A DNA stretch of 64,000 nt from Eubacterium_B sp034180045 (GCA_034180045.1 JAXFOY010000009.1:1-64000), one strand, 5' to 3'. Counted from the stretch's first letter, positions 35,713 to 44,577 are shown. Notes: a model not told the origin generated them from the letters alone. Made by a program: numbers and translations.

Positions 35713-36093
35713 ATGGAAGGTTTTGCAAGGACGGGAATGCTCTTTGATATATACGGAGAGCTGCTTACAGACAAGAAAAAACGCGTTATGGAGATGTATC
35801 ACGAGGATGATATGTCGCTTTCTGAGATTTCTGATGAACTCGGTATTTCGAGGGCGGGAGTATATGACTCGCTTAGAAGTGCAGAAAAATTACTCTATTC
35901 GTATGAGGCGCGCCTTGGTCTTTTCGAGGAATATTTAGAGCGGGAGAAAATTGTAAGTGAACTCAGGAATGCGGGTTTGAGCATGAGTGATAGTCTCGGC
36001 AAGGCGGATACGGAGAAAATATCAGCGGATTACTGCAAGCGGCTTAACGAAAAACTTGACGAAATTATACAGTTGATAGATAAACTTGATTAG
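35713..36093 (+). CDS. ylxM: YlxM family helix-turn-helix protein
   Basis: A 126-residue protein that starts MEGFARTGMLFDIYGELLTDKK, the hallmark of YlxM, with a sigma-70 region 4-like helix-turn-helix at about 35-58 (LSEISDELGISRAGVYDSL). YlxM is encoded before ffh across the Firmicutes and is thought to act with the signal recognition particle. The ATG at 35713 has AAAGGA upstream; a longer frame from 35659 would start in the operator repeat. Because it is a DNA-binding-type protein and its promoter carries paired palindromes, autoregulation is possible but unproven. Confidence 0.85.
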   Translation: MEGFARTGMLFDIYGELLTDKKKRVMEMYHEDDMSLSEISDELGISRAGVYDSLRSAEKLLYSYEARLGLFEEYLEREKIVSELRNAGLSMSDSLGKADTEKISADYCKRLNEKLDEIIQLIDKLD

Positions 36094-36111
36094 CTTTAGT
36101 GGAGGATAGAT

Positions 36112-37455
36112 ATGGCATTTGAGAGCCTTTCAGATAAGTTACAAAGTGCCTTTTCCAAGTTAAAAGGCAAGGGTGTCATTACGGAAGCAGACATAAATGC
36201 AGCTATGAGAGAAGTCAAACTGGCTCTGCTTGAAGCTGATGTCAACTTCAAGGTGGTAAAAGACTTTGTCGCAGGCGTAAAGGAAAAATGTCTGGGTGCA
36301 GAGGTATTGCAGAGTCTTACTCCTGCACAGCAGATTATAAAGATTGTAAACAACGAACTTGTAGATTTGATGGGCGGTTCGGGGAGCAAGCTTACATACT
36401 CACCGTCGGGGTTTACCGTTTTGATGATGGTAGGACTTCAGGGTACAGGTAAAACTACGACCTGCGGAAAACTGGCGTCATTTCTTAAACAAAGCGGCAA
36501 GAAACCTATGCTTGCAGCTTGTGATATATATAGACCCGCAGCTATAGATCAGCTGGAGGTTGTCGGAAAATCTGTAAACACCCCGGTATTTACAATGCGT
36601 GAGAGCAAAGACGCGGTCAAAATTGCTGTGGCAGCCAGAGAAGAAGCTGAACGAAGAGGCTTTGACGTACTTATCGTGGATACGGCAGGCAGACTTCAAA
36701 TTGACGAAGCTCTTATGGATGAACTTGCAGACATAAAAAAGGCTGTAAAACCGCACGAAATCTTGTTGGTAGTGGACGCTTTGACAGGTCAGGATGCGGT
36801 AAATGCAGCGGACGGATTCAATCAGAAACTTGGAGTTGACGGCATAATCATGACTAAGATGGACGGTGACTCTCGAGGCGGTGCGGCGCTTTCCGCAAAA
36901 AAGGTGACGGGTAAGCCTATCAAGTTTTTGGGAACAGGTGAAAAATCCGATGCGCTTGAGGCTTTTCATCCGGACCGTATGGCAAGCAGAATCCTCGGAA
37001 TGGGAGATATGTTATCTCTTATAGAGAAGGCTGAGCAGGCGTATGACGAAGAACAGGCAGCGAAACTGGAACGAAAGATTCGCAAGAACCAGTTCACTTT
37101 AGAGGACTTCCTGGAGCAGATGGGTCAGGTTCGTAAGATGGGCGGGCTAGGCAAAATTATGGATTTACTTCCGGGGCTTGGCGGCGGCAAAATCAGTGAA
37201 CTGGACCTTGAGAAGGGCGAAAAGGAATTCAGGAAGATGGAAGCTATCATTCAGTCTATGACGATTGCCGAGCGTAAGAATCCTAATTTGCTAAACGCGT
37301 CGAGGCGTAAGAGAATTGCCGCAGGTTCAGGGCAAACCGTAAACAGCGTCAACAAGCTTATCAGCAAATACGAGGAGTCCAAAAAGATGATGAAGCAGTT
37401 CTCTAATCCGAATGCGCTGAAAAAAGGCGGCAAATTGTTTAAGGGGCTTTTTTAA
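36112..37455 (+). CDS. ffh: signal recognition particle GTPase Ffh
   Basis: The 447-residue SRP54 homologue that binds signal sequences on ribosomes and delivers them to FtsY. The N domain spans about 1-85. The G domain has GLQGTGKTTT (108-117), DTAGRLQ, TKMDGDSRGGAAL and FLGTGEK. The methionine-rich M domain runs from about 305, with RKMGGLGKIMDLLPG and RKRIAAGSG. GGAGG precedes the ATG, and it follows ylxM by 18 bases in one operon. Confidence 0.97.
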   Translation: MAFESLSDKLQSAFSKLKGKGVITEADINAAMREVKLALLEADVNFKVVKDFVAGVKEKCLGAEVLQSLTPAQQIIKIVNNELVDLMGGSGSKLTYSPSGFTVLMMVGLQGTGKTTTCGKLASFLKQSGKKPMLAACDIYRPAAIDQLEVVGKSVNTPVFTMRESKDAVKIAVAAREEAERRGFDVLIVDTAGRLQIDEALMDELADIKKAVKPHEILLVVDALTGQDAVNAADGFNQKLGVDGIIMTKMDGDSRGGAALSAKKVTGKPIKFLGTGEKSDALEAFHPDRMASRILGMGDMLSLIEKAEQAYDEEQAAKLERKIRKNQFTLEDFLEQMGQVRKMGGLGKIMDLLPGLGGGKISELDLEKGEKEFRKMEAIIQSMTIAERKNPNLLNASRRKRIAAGSGQTVNSVNKLISKYEESKKMMKQFSNPNALKKGGKLFKGLF

Positions 37456-37600
37456 GCCTTGCTTTTAAGAATAGAATGTATTGTAAGTTGCAATTTATAA
37501 ATAGAGCTTCTGCTAAAGGAGCAATAAGATTTGATCACTGGCCGGAAACCCGGAAGAATATAAAGTGAATATAATTAGCCAAAACAAGGAGGAAATAATT

Positions 37601-37843
37601 ATGGTAAAGATTAGACTGAAGAGATTAGGCGCTCACAAGAAACCTTTCTATAGAGTTGTAGTTGCTGATTCTCGTAATGCAAGAAACGGCAGATTCATTG
37701 AGGAAATCGGATATTATGATCCGCTAAAGGAGCCTGCTGTAATCAAAATTGATGCAGAAAAAGCAACTAAGTGGCTAGGTCATGGTGCACAGCCGACAGA
37801 AGTTGTAAAATCACTACTAAAAAAATCCGGTGTCATCGAATAA
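37601..37843 (+). CDS. rpsP: 30S ribosomal protein S16
   Basis: An 80-residue S16, starting MVKIRLKRLGAHKKPFYRVVVADSR, with ERIGYYDP in its EEIGYYDP form. The ATG has AAGGAGG at normal spacing; a longer frame from 37565 is rejected. It lies 145 bases after ffh, and that gap has no clear promoter or strong terminator. The order rpsP-khpA-rimM-trmD is conserved in Firmicutes. Confidence 0.97.
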   Translation: MVKIRLKRLGAHKKPFYRVVVADSRNARNGRFIEEIGYYDPLKEPAVIKIDAEKATKWLGHGAQPTEVVKSLLKKSGVIE

Positions 37844-37858
37844 GAAAGCGGTGCAAAA

Positions 37859-38143
37859 ATGACTAATCTGGTAGAAATGATCGCCAAATCACTGGTCGAT
37901 AACCCTCAAGAAGTGCAGGTCAGCGAATCTGCGGGAGATGCGGGCGTGGTAATAACCTTGCAAGTATCAAAGGACGACATGGGCAAAGTGATCGGTAAGC
38001 AGGGGAGAATCGCCAGAGCTCTTCGCACGGTAGTCAAAGCCGCAGCCATAAAAAGTAACAAGAAGGTGACGGTAGACATTGTTTCTGAACAGCTTCCAGA
38101 GGCATGTGATGAAACAACAGAAGAACGAAGCGAAATCCTTTAA
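37859..38143 (+). CDS. khpA: KH-domain RNA-binding protein KhpA
   Basis: A 94-residue KH protein with the VIGKQGRIARALRTVV GxxG loop. KhpA works with KhpB in RNA binding and, in streptococci, in control of cell elongation. It is about 15 residues longer than usual because of an acidic C-terminal tail after position 80. It lies 15 bases after rpsP. Confidence 0.9.
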   Translation: MTNLVEMIAKSLVDNPQEVQVSESAGDAGVVITLQVSKDDMGKVIGKQGRIARALRTVVKAAAIKSNKKVTVDIVSEQLPEACDETTEERSEIL

Positions 38144-38226
38144 TTTAATAAGAACTATGTTTTGAGCATATGATGCAAGCCGGATATGAGGTTTCGTTTT
38201 CATGTGCTCAAATTTTTAGGAGCGAA

Positions 38227-38730
38227 ATGAAAGAGATAGAAATCGGCAAGATAGTAAGCGCAGTAGGGATTAAAGGTGAGGTAAAGATATACAGCTATTC
38301 AGACAATCCTATGAAGCTTGCTGAACACGAAAAACTTTATGCGGGCAATACTTTTAGGACACTTGAAATAGAGAATGTGCGAACGCCGAAGGGAAATACG
38401 GCGGTTGTCAAATTCAGGGAAATCAACAGCAGAAACGATGCCGAAAAATTAAAAGGTGACAGCGTATTTATCTATGAAGATGAGCTGAAAGAGCTTGGTG
38501 CAGATGAATATTATGTCAGGGATTTAATCGGCATGAAGACCGTAGATATTGAGGACGGAGCGTGCGTGGGAACTTTGATAGATGTGATTCAAAATACGGC
38601 TCAGGATATTTATCTGATAAAAACGGATGAGGGCAAGGAGATTATGATTCCCGCAGTCAAAGAGTTTATCAGGGAAATAAATGTCGGAGAAAGTTCAATT
38701 TATATAAAATTCATAGAGGGTATGAGATAG
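38227..38730 (+). CDS. rimM: ribosome maturation factor RimM
   Basis: A 167-residue protein that should help 30S maturation by binding S19. It has the N-terminal RimM barrel (IGKIVSAVGIKGEVKIYSYS) and a C-terminal PRC-barrel with EYYVRDLIGMKTV and IMIPAVKEFI. The ATG at 38227 follows AGGAGC; a longer frame from 38170 lacks family similarity in its first 19 residues. It is one base before trmD. Confidence 0.95.
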   Translation: MKEIEIGKIVSAVGIKGEVKIYSYSDNPMKLAEHEKLYAGNTFRTLEIENVRTPKGNTAVVKFREINSRNDAEKLKGDSVFIYEDELKELGADEYYVRDLIGMKTVDIEDGACVGTLIDVIQNTAQDIYLIKTDEGKEIMIPAVKEFIREINVGESSIYIKFIEGMR

Positions 38731-38731
38731 T

Positions 38732-39463
38732 ATGAAAATCAATATTCTAACGCTTTTTCCTGAAATGTTTTCACCTTTAACAAGCAGTATGCTGGGGCGT
38801 GCTGTGGAGAAGAATATTTTAGAATTCAACATAATAAATATCAGAGACTTCAGTCAAAATAAGCATAATAAAGCCGACGACTATCCGTTCGGAGGAGGTC
38901 ACGGCATGGTGCTTATGCCCGACCCCGCTTTTCGCGCTTTGGAAAGTGTAAACGCGGAAAATACCAGGAATATATACATGTCTCCAAGAGGCAAAATACT
39001 GGATATGCATATGGCGAAATCCTTGGCGCAAGAGGGAGAGATAACGGTCTTTTGCGGGCATTACGAGGGCATAGATCAAAGGATAATAGAGCATTGGAAC
39101 ATGCAGGAAGTATCTATAGGAGACTACATATTGACAGGAGGAGAACTTGCCACCATGGTTTTGGTTGATGCCGTCGCAAGAATGGTTCCGGATGTTCTGC
39201 CGAAAGAGGCGTCCGCCTTTGACGAGTCCGTCTATTCCGGGCTTCTCGAATATCCGCAATACACACAGCCGCGAAACTATAGGGACATAGAGGTTCCGGA
39301 AGTACTTCTCTCGGGAAATCACAAGTTGATTGCATTATGGAAATTTGAGCAGTCGCTGGCACTTACAAAAGAAAGGCGGCCGGATATTTTTGAACAATAT
39401 GTGAATAATCATAGTGATTTGTCAAAAGATGAGCTCAAGGTATTGGAAAAATTCCTGAAATGA
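38732..39463 (+). CDS. trmD: tRNA (guanine-37-N1)-methyltransferase TrmD
   Basis: A 243-residue SPOUT methyltransferase. It has NILTLFPEMF at the start, DYPFGGGHGMVLMPDP, FCGHYEGIDQRI and the knot GDYILTGGELATMVLVDA. It methylates G37 of tRNAs and prevents frameshifts. It follows rimM by one base, the usual pair. The next gene begins 14 bases downstream. Confidence 0.97.
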   Translation: MKINILTLFPEMFSPLTSSMLGRAVEKNILEFNIINIRDFSQNKHNKADDYPFGGGHGMVLMPDPAFRALESVNAENTRNIYMSPRGKILDMHMAKSLAQEGEITVFCGHYEGIDQRIIEHWNMQEVSIGDYILTGGELATMVLVDAVARMVPDVLPKEASAFDESVYSGLLEYPQYTQPRNYRDIEVPEVLLSGNHKLIALWKFEQSLALTKERRPDIFEQYVNNHSDLSKDELKVLEKFLK

Positions 39464-39477
39464 TGTAAAATATCTAT

Positions 39478-40479
39478 ATGGTTAGATTGAAAAATAAGGG
39501 AATTTTCATATTTATTATCCTATGCGTTTTGATGATGTTTATCATCTATGTGGTGCCCAGTCTCACCAACTTGCTAAATGTGAGCTATGTTGCGGAATAT
39601 GGGGAATTATCCATATATGATGACAGCAATGCTTATGTTGTCAGAAATGAGTCGGTATATGAGGCGGCGAGCAACGGTAAGCTCAACCGCTTGGCAAAAG
39701 AAGGGCAACTGCTTAGAACAGGCAGTGCGGCTGTAGAGGTCACAGACGGTAAAGAACCCGAAGAATCGGAAGCTTTCACAAATGTCAAATCGAAGCTTAA
39801 AGGCAAGATGATAGCTACATCGGATTACAGGATTACGGACGGCGGTTTAATATCTTACTATGTCGACGGCATGGAAAGTGAACTTAACTTGGAATATGCA
39901 AAGAAAGCAGACGAAAAATTCTTTGCTTCTCTTGACGGAATCGAAGCCATTAAGCTGCCGGAAAATACGGCTCACAAATCATATCCGCTATTTAAGGTTG
40001 TGAACAACGGAAGCTGGTATCTCGTCTCATTTGTCAGCAATAAGTCAGGCAGAAAATATGAGAAGGGTGCCATAGTAGATGTGATGCTGCATCCGGAGAA
40101 AGACCGAAATCTGGCGCAAAAGGATTCAGACCTCATAGAGATGAGAGTCATAGATGTGAGCAAATCGGCGGGCAAGACCAAAGTAATACTTGAGGCCAAC
40201 AGATATATTGACGATATAGGGGCTCTCAGAAGCGTCCCGGTAAGGCTCACAACATTTAATGCCAAGGGACTGATATTAGAATCGGGAAGTCTAACTAAAG
40301 TTGACGGAAAAGATGGTGTTTATGTAAAGGACAAAAAAGGTAAGTCAAAATTTGTGCCGGTCAAAATTCTCGGCAAAGACGGTGATAAAGTCGTAGTATC
40401 GGATACATACTATATAGACGAAAATCAGAATAAAGTTAAGACTCTTGACCCTTTTACCGATGTTATTAAACATCCATAA
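39478..40479 (+). CDS. HlyD-like membrane-anchored protein of the division cluster
   Basis: A 333-residue protein with one N-terminal membrane span (about 9-31) and an extracellular beta-rich region. Many Clostridia carry such a HlyD-family adaptor-like protein just before yggS and sepF. Here no paired ABC transporter or lipoyl-hairpin partner is seen. No clear ribosome binding site precedes the ATG. The location suggests a role at the division site or envelope, but that is inferred from neighbourhood only. Confidence 0.65.
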   Translation: MVRLKNKGIFIFIILCVLMMFIIYVVPSLTNLLNVSYVAEYGELSIYDDSNAYVVRNESVYEAASNGKLNRLAKEGQLLRTGSAAVEVTDGKEPEESEAFTNVKSKLKGKMIATSDYRITDGGLISYYVDGMESELNLEYAKKADEKFFASLDGIEAIKLPENTAHKSYPLFKVVNNGSWYLVSFVSNKSGRKYEKGAIVDVMLHPEKDRNLAQKDSDLIEMRVIDVSKSAGKTKVILEANRYIDDIGALRSVPVRLTTFNAKGLILESGSLTKVDGKDGVYVKDKKGKSKFVPVKILGKDGDKVVVSDTYYIDENQNKVKTLDPFTDVIKHP

Positions 40480-40539
40480 GAACAAACGAAAAGAATGAAG
40501 TCGCTAATTTGCATGACATTGACAAGGATGTGAAAACTG

Positions 40540-41244
40540 ATGTCAATTAAAGAAAACATTGAATTAATAAATAAACAGATAGAAGATGCCGCTGACAAAG
40601 TCGGCAGGGATAAAGACGAAATAAAGCTGATTGCCGTAACCAAGCTGCATACGCCGGATGAGATAAACGAAGCTATAGAAGCCGGAATTACGGACATCGC
40701 GGAGAATAAAGTACAGGAAATTCTAAATAAATACGAAGCTGTCAAGCCTATAAGGTGGCATTTGATAGGACATTTGCAGACAAATAAGGTCAAATATATC
40801 ATAGATAAGGTAACTATGATTCACTCGGTTGACTCACTTAAGCTGGCAAAGGAAATTGATAAGCGTGCCTGTGCAAACGGAAAGATTATGGATATTCTTT
40901 TGCAGGTGAATTCGGCAGAAGAAGAATCGAAGTTCGGAATAGCAAGCGCAGATGTAGATGCTCTGATAGATGATATTTTAAGAGAATGCAGCTCCGTCAG
41001 AATCAAGGGGCTGATGTGCATAGCGCCGTATACCGAAAATATAGATGAGTGTCGTCCTTACTTTGCAGAGGTTAAGGAAATTTTCGACAGATATAGGTGT
41101 GATGACAGGGAAATGCTCGAATTTGAATATCTGTCAATGGGTATGAGCAATGATTTCAGCGTGGCTATTGAAGAAGGATCTAACATGGTGAGAGTGGGAA
41201 CTGCAATTTTCGGATTGAGGAACTACCGCCAAGAAGAGAAATAA
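40540..41244 (+). CDS. yggS: PLP homeostasis protein YggS/YlmE
   Basis: A 234-residue PLP-binding protein with the alanine racemase-like barrel. It has LIAVTKLHTPDEINEAIEAG with the PLP Lys (about 36), WHLIGHLQTNKVKYI, QVNSAEEESKFGI and the closing LSMGMSNDFSVAIEEGSNMVRVGTAIFG. It keeps PLP levels balanced and has no known catalytic turnover. In Firmicutes it lies right before sepF, as here (37-base gap). Confidence 0.95.
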   Translation: MSIKENIELINKQIEDAADKVGRDKDEIKLIAVTKLHTPDEINEAIEAGITDIAENKVQEILNKYEAVKPIRWHLIGHLQTNKVKYIIDKVTMIHSVDSLKLAKEIDKRACANGKIMDILLQVNSAEEESKFGIASADVDALIDDILRECSSVRIKGLMCIAPYTENIDECRPYFAEVKEIFDRYRCDDREMLEFEYLSMGMSNDFSVAIEEGSNMVRVGTAIFGLRNYRQEEK

Positions 41245-41281
41245 AAAGCAAGCAATAACTAAGTTAATAAAGGAGAAACAA

Positions 41282-41809
41282 ATGGGATTTAAGGAATCAC
41301 TGATGAAGGTTATAGGCATGGAAGAAATAGATGATGATGAGATTGTAACGGAACAGGAATTAGAAGAAGCAAAGAAAAAAATTGTTCGTGAGACCGAAAA
41401 AGAAACAAAGATTATGCCTTCTTTTAAGAAACCTGAACCGGTAAATACAAACGATAGAATGTCAAGTTCAAGCTCATATAGCAGAGGAACGGAAAAGAGG
41501 TTTTCAGTGACAAATACAAGTTCGTTAAAGCTCATACTGATTGAGCCTAAGGGATATGAAGATTGCACCAAACTGGTTGATTGCCTAAAAGCGCGCAAGC
41601 CGGTTATCATTAATTTGGAAAGATTGGAAACGGAGTCCGCACGAAAGATTTTTGACTTCCTTAGCGGCGCAACATATGCGCTAAATGGAAATGTGCAGAA
41701 GATAGCTAACAACATATTCATCTTTACACCGGAAAACGTTGCTGTTTCTGCTCAGCAGCCAAGTATAAGCAATGTAGCCGACGTTGATGACAAGAATCCG
41801 TGGAGGTAG
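41282..41809 (+). CDS. sepF: cell division protein SepF
   Basis: A 175-residue SepF. It has a short amphipathic N-terminal membrane-targeting helix (MGFKESLMKVIGMEE), a charged linker and the SepF core from about 80 (LILIEPKGYEDCTKLVDCLKARKPVIINLERLE to FLSGATYALNGNVQKIANNIFIFTPENV). SepF links FtsZ filaments to the membrane. GGAGAAA precedes the ATG, and yggT follows after 3 bases. Confidence 0.95.
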   Translation: MGFKESLMKVIGMEEIDDDEIVTEQELEEAKKKIVRETEKETKIMPSFKKPEPVNTNDRMSSSSSYSRGTEKRFSVTNTSSLKLILIEPKGYEDCTKLVDCLKARKPVIINLERLETESARKIFDFLSGATYALNGNVQKIANNIFIFTPENVAVSAQQPSISNVADVDDKNPWR

Positions 41810-41812
41810 CTT

Positions 41813-42097
41813 ATGGCTTTAGTATTGGCACGTGCAGTAAGCTGGTTTGGGAACATCTTCGTATTACTGCTTTGTGCAAGAGCGATACTAAGTTGGTTCG
41901 CAGCCGACCCGTATTCACCTGCGCGTAAGTTTTACGAGTTGACAATAGCACTGACTGAACCTCTGGTTTCAGTATGTAGAAATTTTCTAAGTAGATTCAA
42001 TACGGGCATGTTTGATTTTTCACTTCTTCTGGCTATGCTTTTTGTGCAATTTGCGACGAGGATAATCGTAAGGGCTATTTTAATGTTTATGATTTAA
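41813..42097 (+). CDS. yggT: YggT family membrane protein
   Basis: A 94-residue protein with two membrane spans (about 5-25 and 65-92) and the family segment RAILSWFAADPYSPARKFYELTIALTEPLVS. It lies between sepF and divIVA, the conserved place for ylmG. Its ribosome binding site GGAGG is the end of sepF. The molecular role is not settled. Confidence 0.9.
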   Translation: MALVLARAVSWFGNIFVLLLCARAILSWFAADPYSPARKFYELTIALTEPLVSVCRNFLSRFNTGMFDFSLLLAMLFVQFATRIIVRAILMFMI

Positions 42098-42107
42098 GGA
42101 GATTTTT

Positions 42108-42923
42108 ATGATAACGCCATTAGAAATCGAAAACAAAGAATTTTCCAAGCAGCTTCGCGGATATAATGCCGACGAAGTTGACGAATTTCTTGATTTGATT
42201 ATAGAGGATATAGAAGCCATACAGGAAGAACTGGCTGTACTTAGAGCCGAAAACAGCGAGCTTCGTGAGCAAAATGAAGAGTATAAACGTTCACAAATCA
42301 ATGTCATGAACACGCTGGACACAGCTAAGAAACTGATGAAGGACATCTCCGAAAGTGCCGAAAAAAGAGCGGAGATAATTATCAAAAATGCTAAACTTGA
42401 TGCGGAAATGATAATTAGAGACGCAAAGGACTCGGCTTCTCACTACGGCAACGAAAGCACTCAACTAAGAGATAAAATCCTCCAATTCAGGGCGAGATAT
42501 AAGAAACTGCTGAGAGATGAAATCGACCATATAGACGAAAAGGGAAGCGACCTACTTACCGATTTGGAAAAGGAATTCTTTATGCCTGCCCCGGTTGATG
42601 ACGGCTTGGAAAGATATAAGACCAGAGCCGGTGCGAGCGAAGCTTCTATTTCAGAAATTTATCACGAAGATGTCGATGCCGGAAAACTTCTTGAGGATTT
42701 AGAGCGTGATTTGCCGCAAACGGGTGAAACGAATAAAGAAACTCCGGAAGAAACGGATAAGGATAAGGCTAAAACTTTCTCCGAAATCCCGGGACTGATG
42801 GAAACAAAAATCGGTGTTCCGAAAGAAACGGTTGCCTTAAACAGCAAAGACATAGAAGATCTTCTCAAAAAAACAGAGAAAAAGCTTCAGGTAAATATGG
42901 AAGACTTAGATAAAAATCGTTAA
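42108..42923 (+). CDS. divIVA: cell division protein DivIVA
   Basis: A 271-residue coiled-coil protein. The N-terminal membrane-binding domain is ITPLEIENKEFSKQLRGYNADEVDEFLDLI, followed by a long coiled coil (about 30-100) and a second helical region to about 165. The last 100 residues are acidic and low in structure, with no membrane span. DivIVA marks curved membranes at poles and septa. GGAG precedes the ATG. Confidence 0.94.
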   Translation: MITPLEIENKEFSKQLRGYNADEVDEFLDLIIEDIEAIQEELAVLRAENSELREQNEEYKRSQINVMNTLDTAKKLMKDISESAEKRAEIIIKNAKLDAEMIIRDAKDSASHYGNESTQLRDKILQFRARYKKLLRDEIDHIDEKGSDLLTDLEKEFFMPAPVDDGLERYKTRAGASEASISEIYHEDVDAGKLLEDLERDLPQTGETNKETPEETDKDKAKTFSEIPGLMETKIGVPKETVALNSKDIEDLLKKTEKKLQVNMEDLDKNR

Positions 42924-42931
42924 TTAAGGAT

Positions 42932-42962
42932 GGAGGCGGGGCATTTTGCCCCGTAATTTATT
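42932..42962 (+). promoter_or_regulatory. ribosome binding site of lspA split from its start codon by a hairpin
   Basis: GGAGG (42932-42936) is followed at once by the stem CGGGGCA with TGCCCCG (42937-42953, 3-base loop), then 9 bases and ATG. The folded hairpin would bring the binding site to about 9 bases from the start. A weak terminator is the other reading, but only TAATTTATT follows. Confidence 0.6.
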
Positions 42963-43415
42963 ATGTTTGAGCTTGTAATTATAGTTACTGTTATAGCTTG
43001 CGACCAGGCAAGCAAGTTTTTGATTAGGCATACTTTGACACAAGGTGAAACGATAGATATAATAGGCGGTTTTTTCTCGCTGAAATATATTCGCAACGAT
43101 GGCGCAGCATTCAGTTCTTTCGGTGGAAAGCAGATGCTATTAATTGCCGTATCTGTTATGGCAATTATAGGTGCCTCATTTTTTTTGCGAAAATTAAAGT
43201 CGGAGGGATTTTTAATAAGGGCTGCGCTTGCACTCATCATCGCAGGCGGCATAGGAAATTTGACAGATAGGCTCATGTTCGGATATGTAACCGACATGCT
43301 GAGTTTTTCTATCTTTCCGCCTGTGTTTAACGTGGCGGATATAGCCGTGGTTTGCGGCTGCGGTTTACTTTTAATCTATGTTTTTTTCTATATGGACAAA
43401 GCAAAGGAAGAATAG
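42963..43415 (+). CDS. lspA: lipoprotein signal peptidase LspA
   Basis: A 150-residue membrane aspartyl protease (signal peptidase II) that trims prolipoproteins. It begins with IVTVIACDQASKFLIR, has YIRNDGAAFSSF and then the two catalytic Asp regions, GNLTDRLMFGYVTDML and FNVADIAVVCG. Four membrane spans are seen. The gene needs an unusual start: the only good binding site is separated from the ATG by a stable hairpin. It ends directly before rluD. Confidence 0.94.
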   Translation: MFELVIIVTVIACDQASKFLIRHTLTQGETIDIIGGFFSLKYIRNDGAAFSSFGGKQMLLIAVSVMAIIGASFFLRKLKSEGFLIRAALALIIAGGIGNLTDRLMFGYVTDMLSFSIFPPVFNVADIAVVCGCGLLLIYVFFYMDKAKEE

Positions 43416-44363
43416 ATGAGTGAAGAAAATAAAAAAAAGTATGAACTTACGGCAGCACCTGAAGATGCAGAAAAAAGAATAGACGTATTTTTGAAAGAGT
43501 ATATTTCGGAGCTATCGCGCAGCCAAATTCAGAAAGCATTCGCTCAGGAAAAAATAACTTTGAACGGGAAAGTATGCAGTGAAAAAAAATACAAGATAAA
43601 ACCGGGCGATTTTATAGAGTTTGATGTCTTGATTGAGGGAGAGTCACTGCCGGAACCTGAGCCTATAGATTTAGATATAATTTATGAAGACAAGGATATT
43701 ATTATTGTAAATAAGCCAAGAGCTATGGTTGTTCATCCGGCGGCGGGCAATAAAAGTGGAACCTTGGTGAATGCGCTGCTGTCCCATGTGGGCGAAAGTC
43801 TAAGAGAAGTCGGTGAAGCGGATAGACCGGGAATAGTTCACAGAATAGATAAAGATACAAGCGGTATCCTTGTAGTTGCAAAAACCGTAACGGCATACGA
43901 AAGTCTGAGAAAACAATTTGATGAGCATAGCATCAAAAGATGGTATTATGCCTTGGTATATAATAATTTTAGTGAAGATGAGGGTGTAATAGATAAACCC
44001 ATAGGAAGAGACGGCAAAAATAGACTTAAGCGTGCTGCATATGGAGAAAATGCGAAGAGGGCGGTAACCGGATACGAAGTTATAGATAGATATGGAGATG
44101 TGGTTTTAATAAGAGCAAGATTAAAAACCGGAAGAACTCATCAGATAAGAGTTCATCTTACAAGCATAGGGCATCCCCTTGTAGGAGATACCTTATATGG
44201 ACCGCGAAGGGACAGAATAAGCAGTGAAGGTCAAATTCTTCATGCCGCCCACCTTGAATTCGTTCATCCGACAAGCGGAAAGCTTATAAGTTTTGACAGT
44301 GAACTGCCGGCATATTTTACTAAGGCTATACGAAAAGCAAAACAGACAGCGGGCTTAAAATGA
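43416..44363 (+). CDS. rluD: RluA-family 23S rRNA pseudouridine synthase, RluD-like
   Basis: A 315-residue pseudouridine synthase. The N-terminal S4 domain spans about 18-85 (RIDVFLKEYISELSRSQIQKA). The catalytic motif GIVHRIDKDTSGILVVAKT contains the essential Asp. KTGRTHQIRVHL and GHPLVGDTLYG follow. It starts immediately after the lspA stop, so the two are coupled. Another RluA member cannot be excluded from sequence alone. Confidence 0.93.
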   Translation: MSEENKKKYELTAAPEDAEKRIDVFLKEYISELSRSQIQKAFAQEKITLNGKVCSEKKYKIKPGDFIEFDVLIEGESLPEPEPIDLDIIYEDKDIIIVNKPRAMVVHPAAGNKSGTLVNALLSHVGESLREVGEADRPGIVHRIDKDTSGILVVAKTVTAYESLRKQFDEHSIKRWYYALVYNNFSEDEGVIDKPIGRDGKNRLKRAAYGENAKRAVTGYEVIDRYGDVVLIRARLKTGRTHQIRVHLTSIGHPLVGDTLYGPRRDRISSEGQILHAAHLEFVHPTSGKLISFDSELPAYFTKAIRKAKQTAGLK

Positions 44364-44444
44364 AAAGGGAGCTAAGCTCCGGGTGTAAACCGTATTGAAT
44401 TTGAATTTAATTAAGATTGTCCGATTAAACAGATATGGTTTATG

Positions 44445-44564
44445 TCAGCGGCTATAATCAGCGGATTCGGACTTGATATAGGTCAAGCAATCTTCACATA
44501 TATAACCGCCTCTAAAGGTTCTATTGTGATAAATATTCCCACAGATTGAGCAATGAAAGTTCAT
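44445..44564 (-). CDS. 39-residue double-CxxC small protein, probable zinc ribbon
   Basis: Read on the minus strand from ATG at 44564 to TGA at 44445. It encodes 39 residues with Cys at 5, 8, 23 and 26 (HCSICG and YICEDC), the spacing of a zinc ribbon, and the segment TFRGGYICEDCLTYIK. The ATG has GGGAGGG 7-8 bases upstream. A promoter with TTGATA (44628-44623), 16 bases and TATACT (44606-44601) lies just upstream. These three signals together support a real gene in what would otherwise be a 350-base gap between rluD and the hydrolase. Function is unknown; it may bind zinc and act through RNA or protein contacts. Confidence 0.72.
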   Translation of the reverse strand: MNFHCSICGNIYHNRTFRGGYICEDCLTYIKSESADYSR

Positions 44565-44577
44565 CAATATCCCTCCC

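Noticed and set aside
36478..36969. 163-residue minus-strand frame inside ffh
   Set aside because: Shadow of the conserved ffh coding sequence.
38819..39322. 167-residue minus-strand frame inside trmD
   Set aside because: Shadow of trmD; no family similarity.
41134..41721. 195-residue minus-strand frame
   Set aside because: Runs against the ends of yggS and sepF and has low-complexity Ser/Phe composition, a common artefact opposite Lys/Glu-rich genes.
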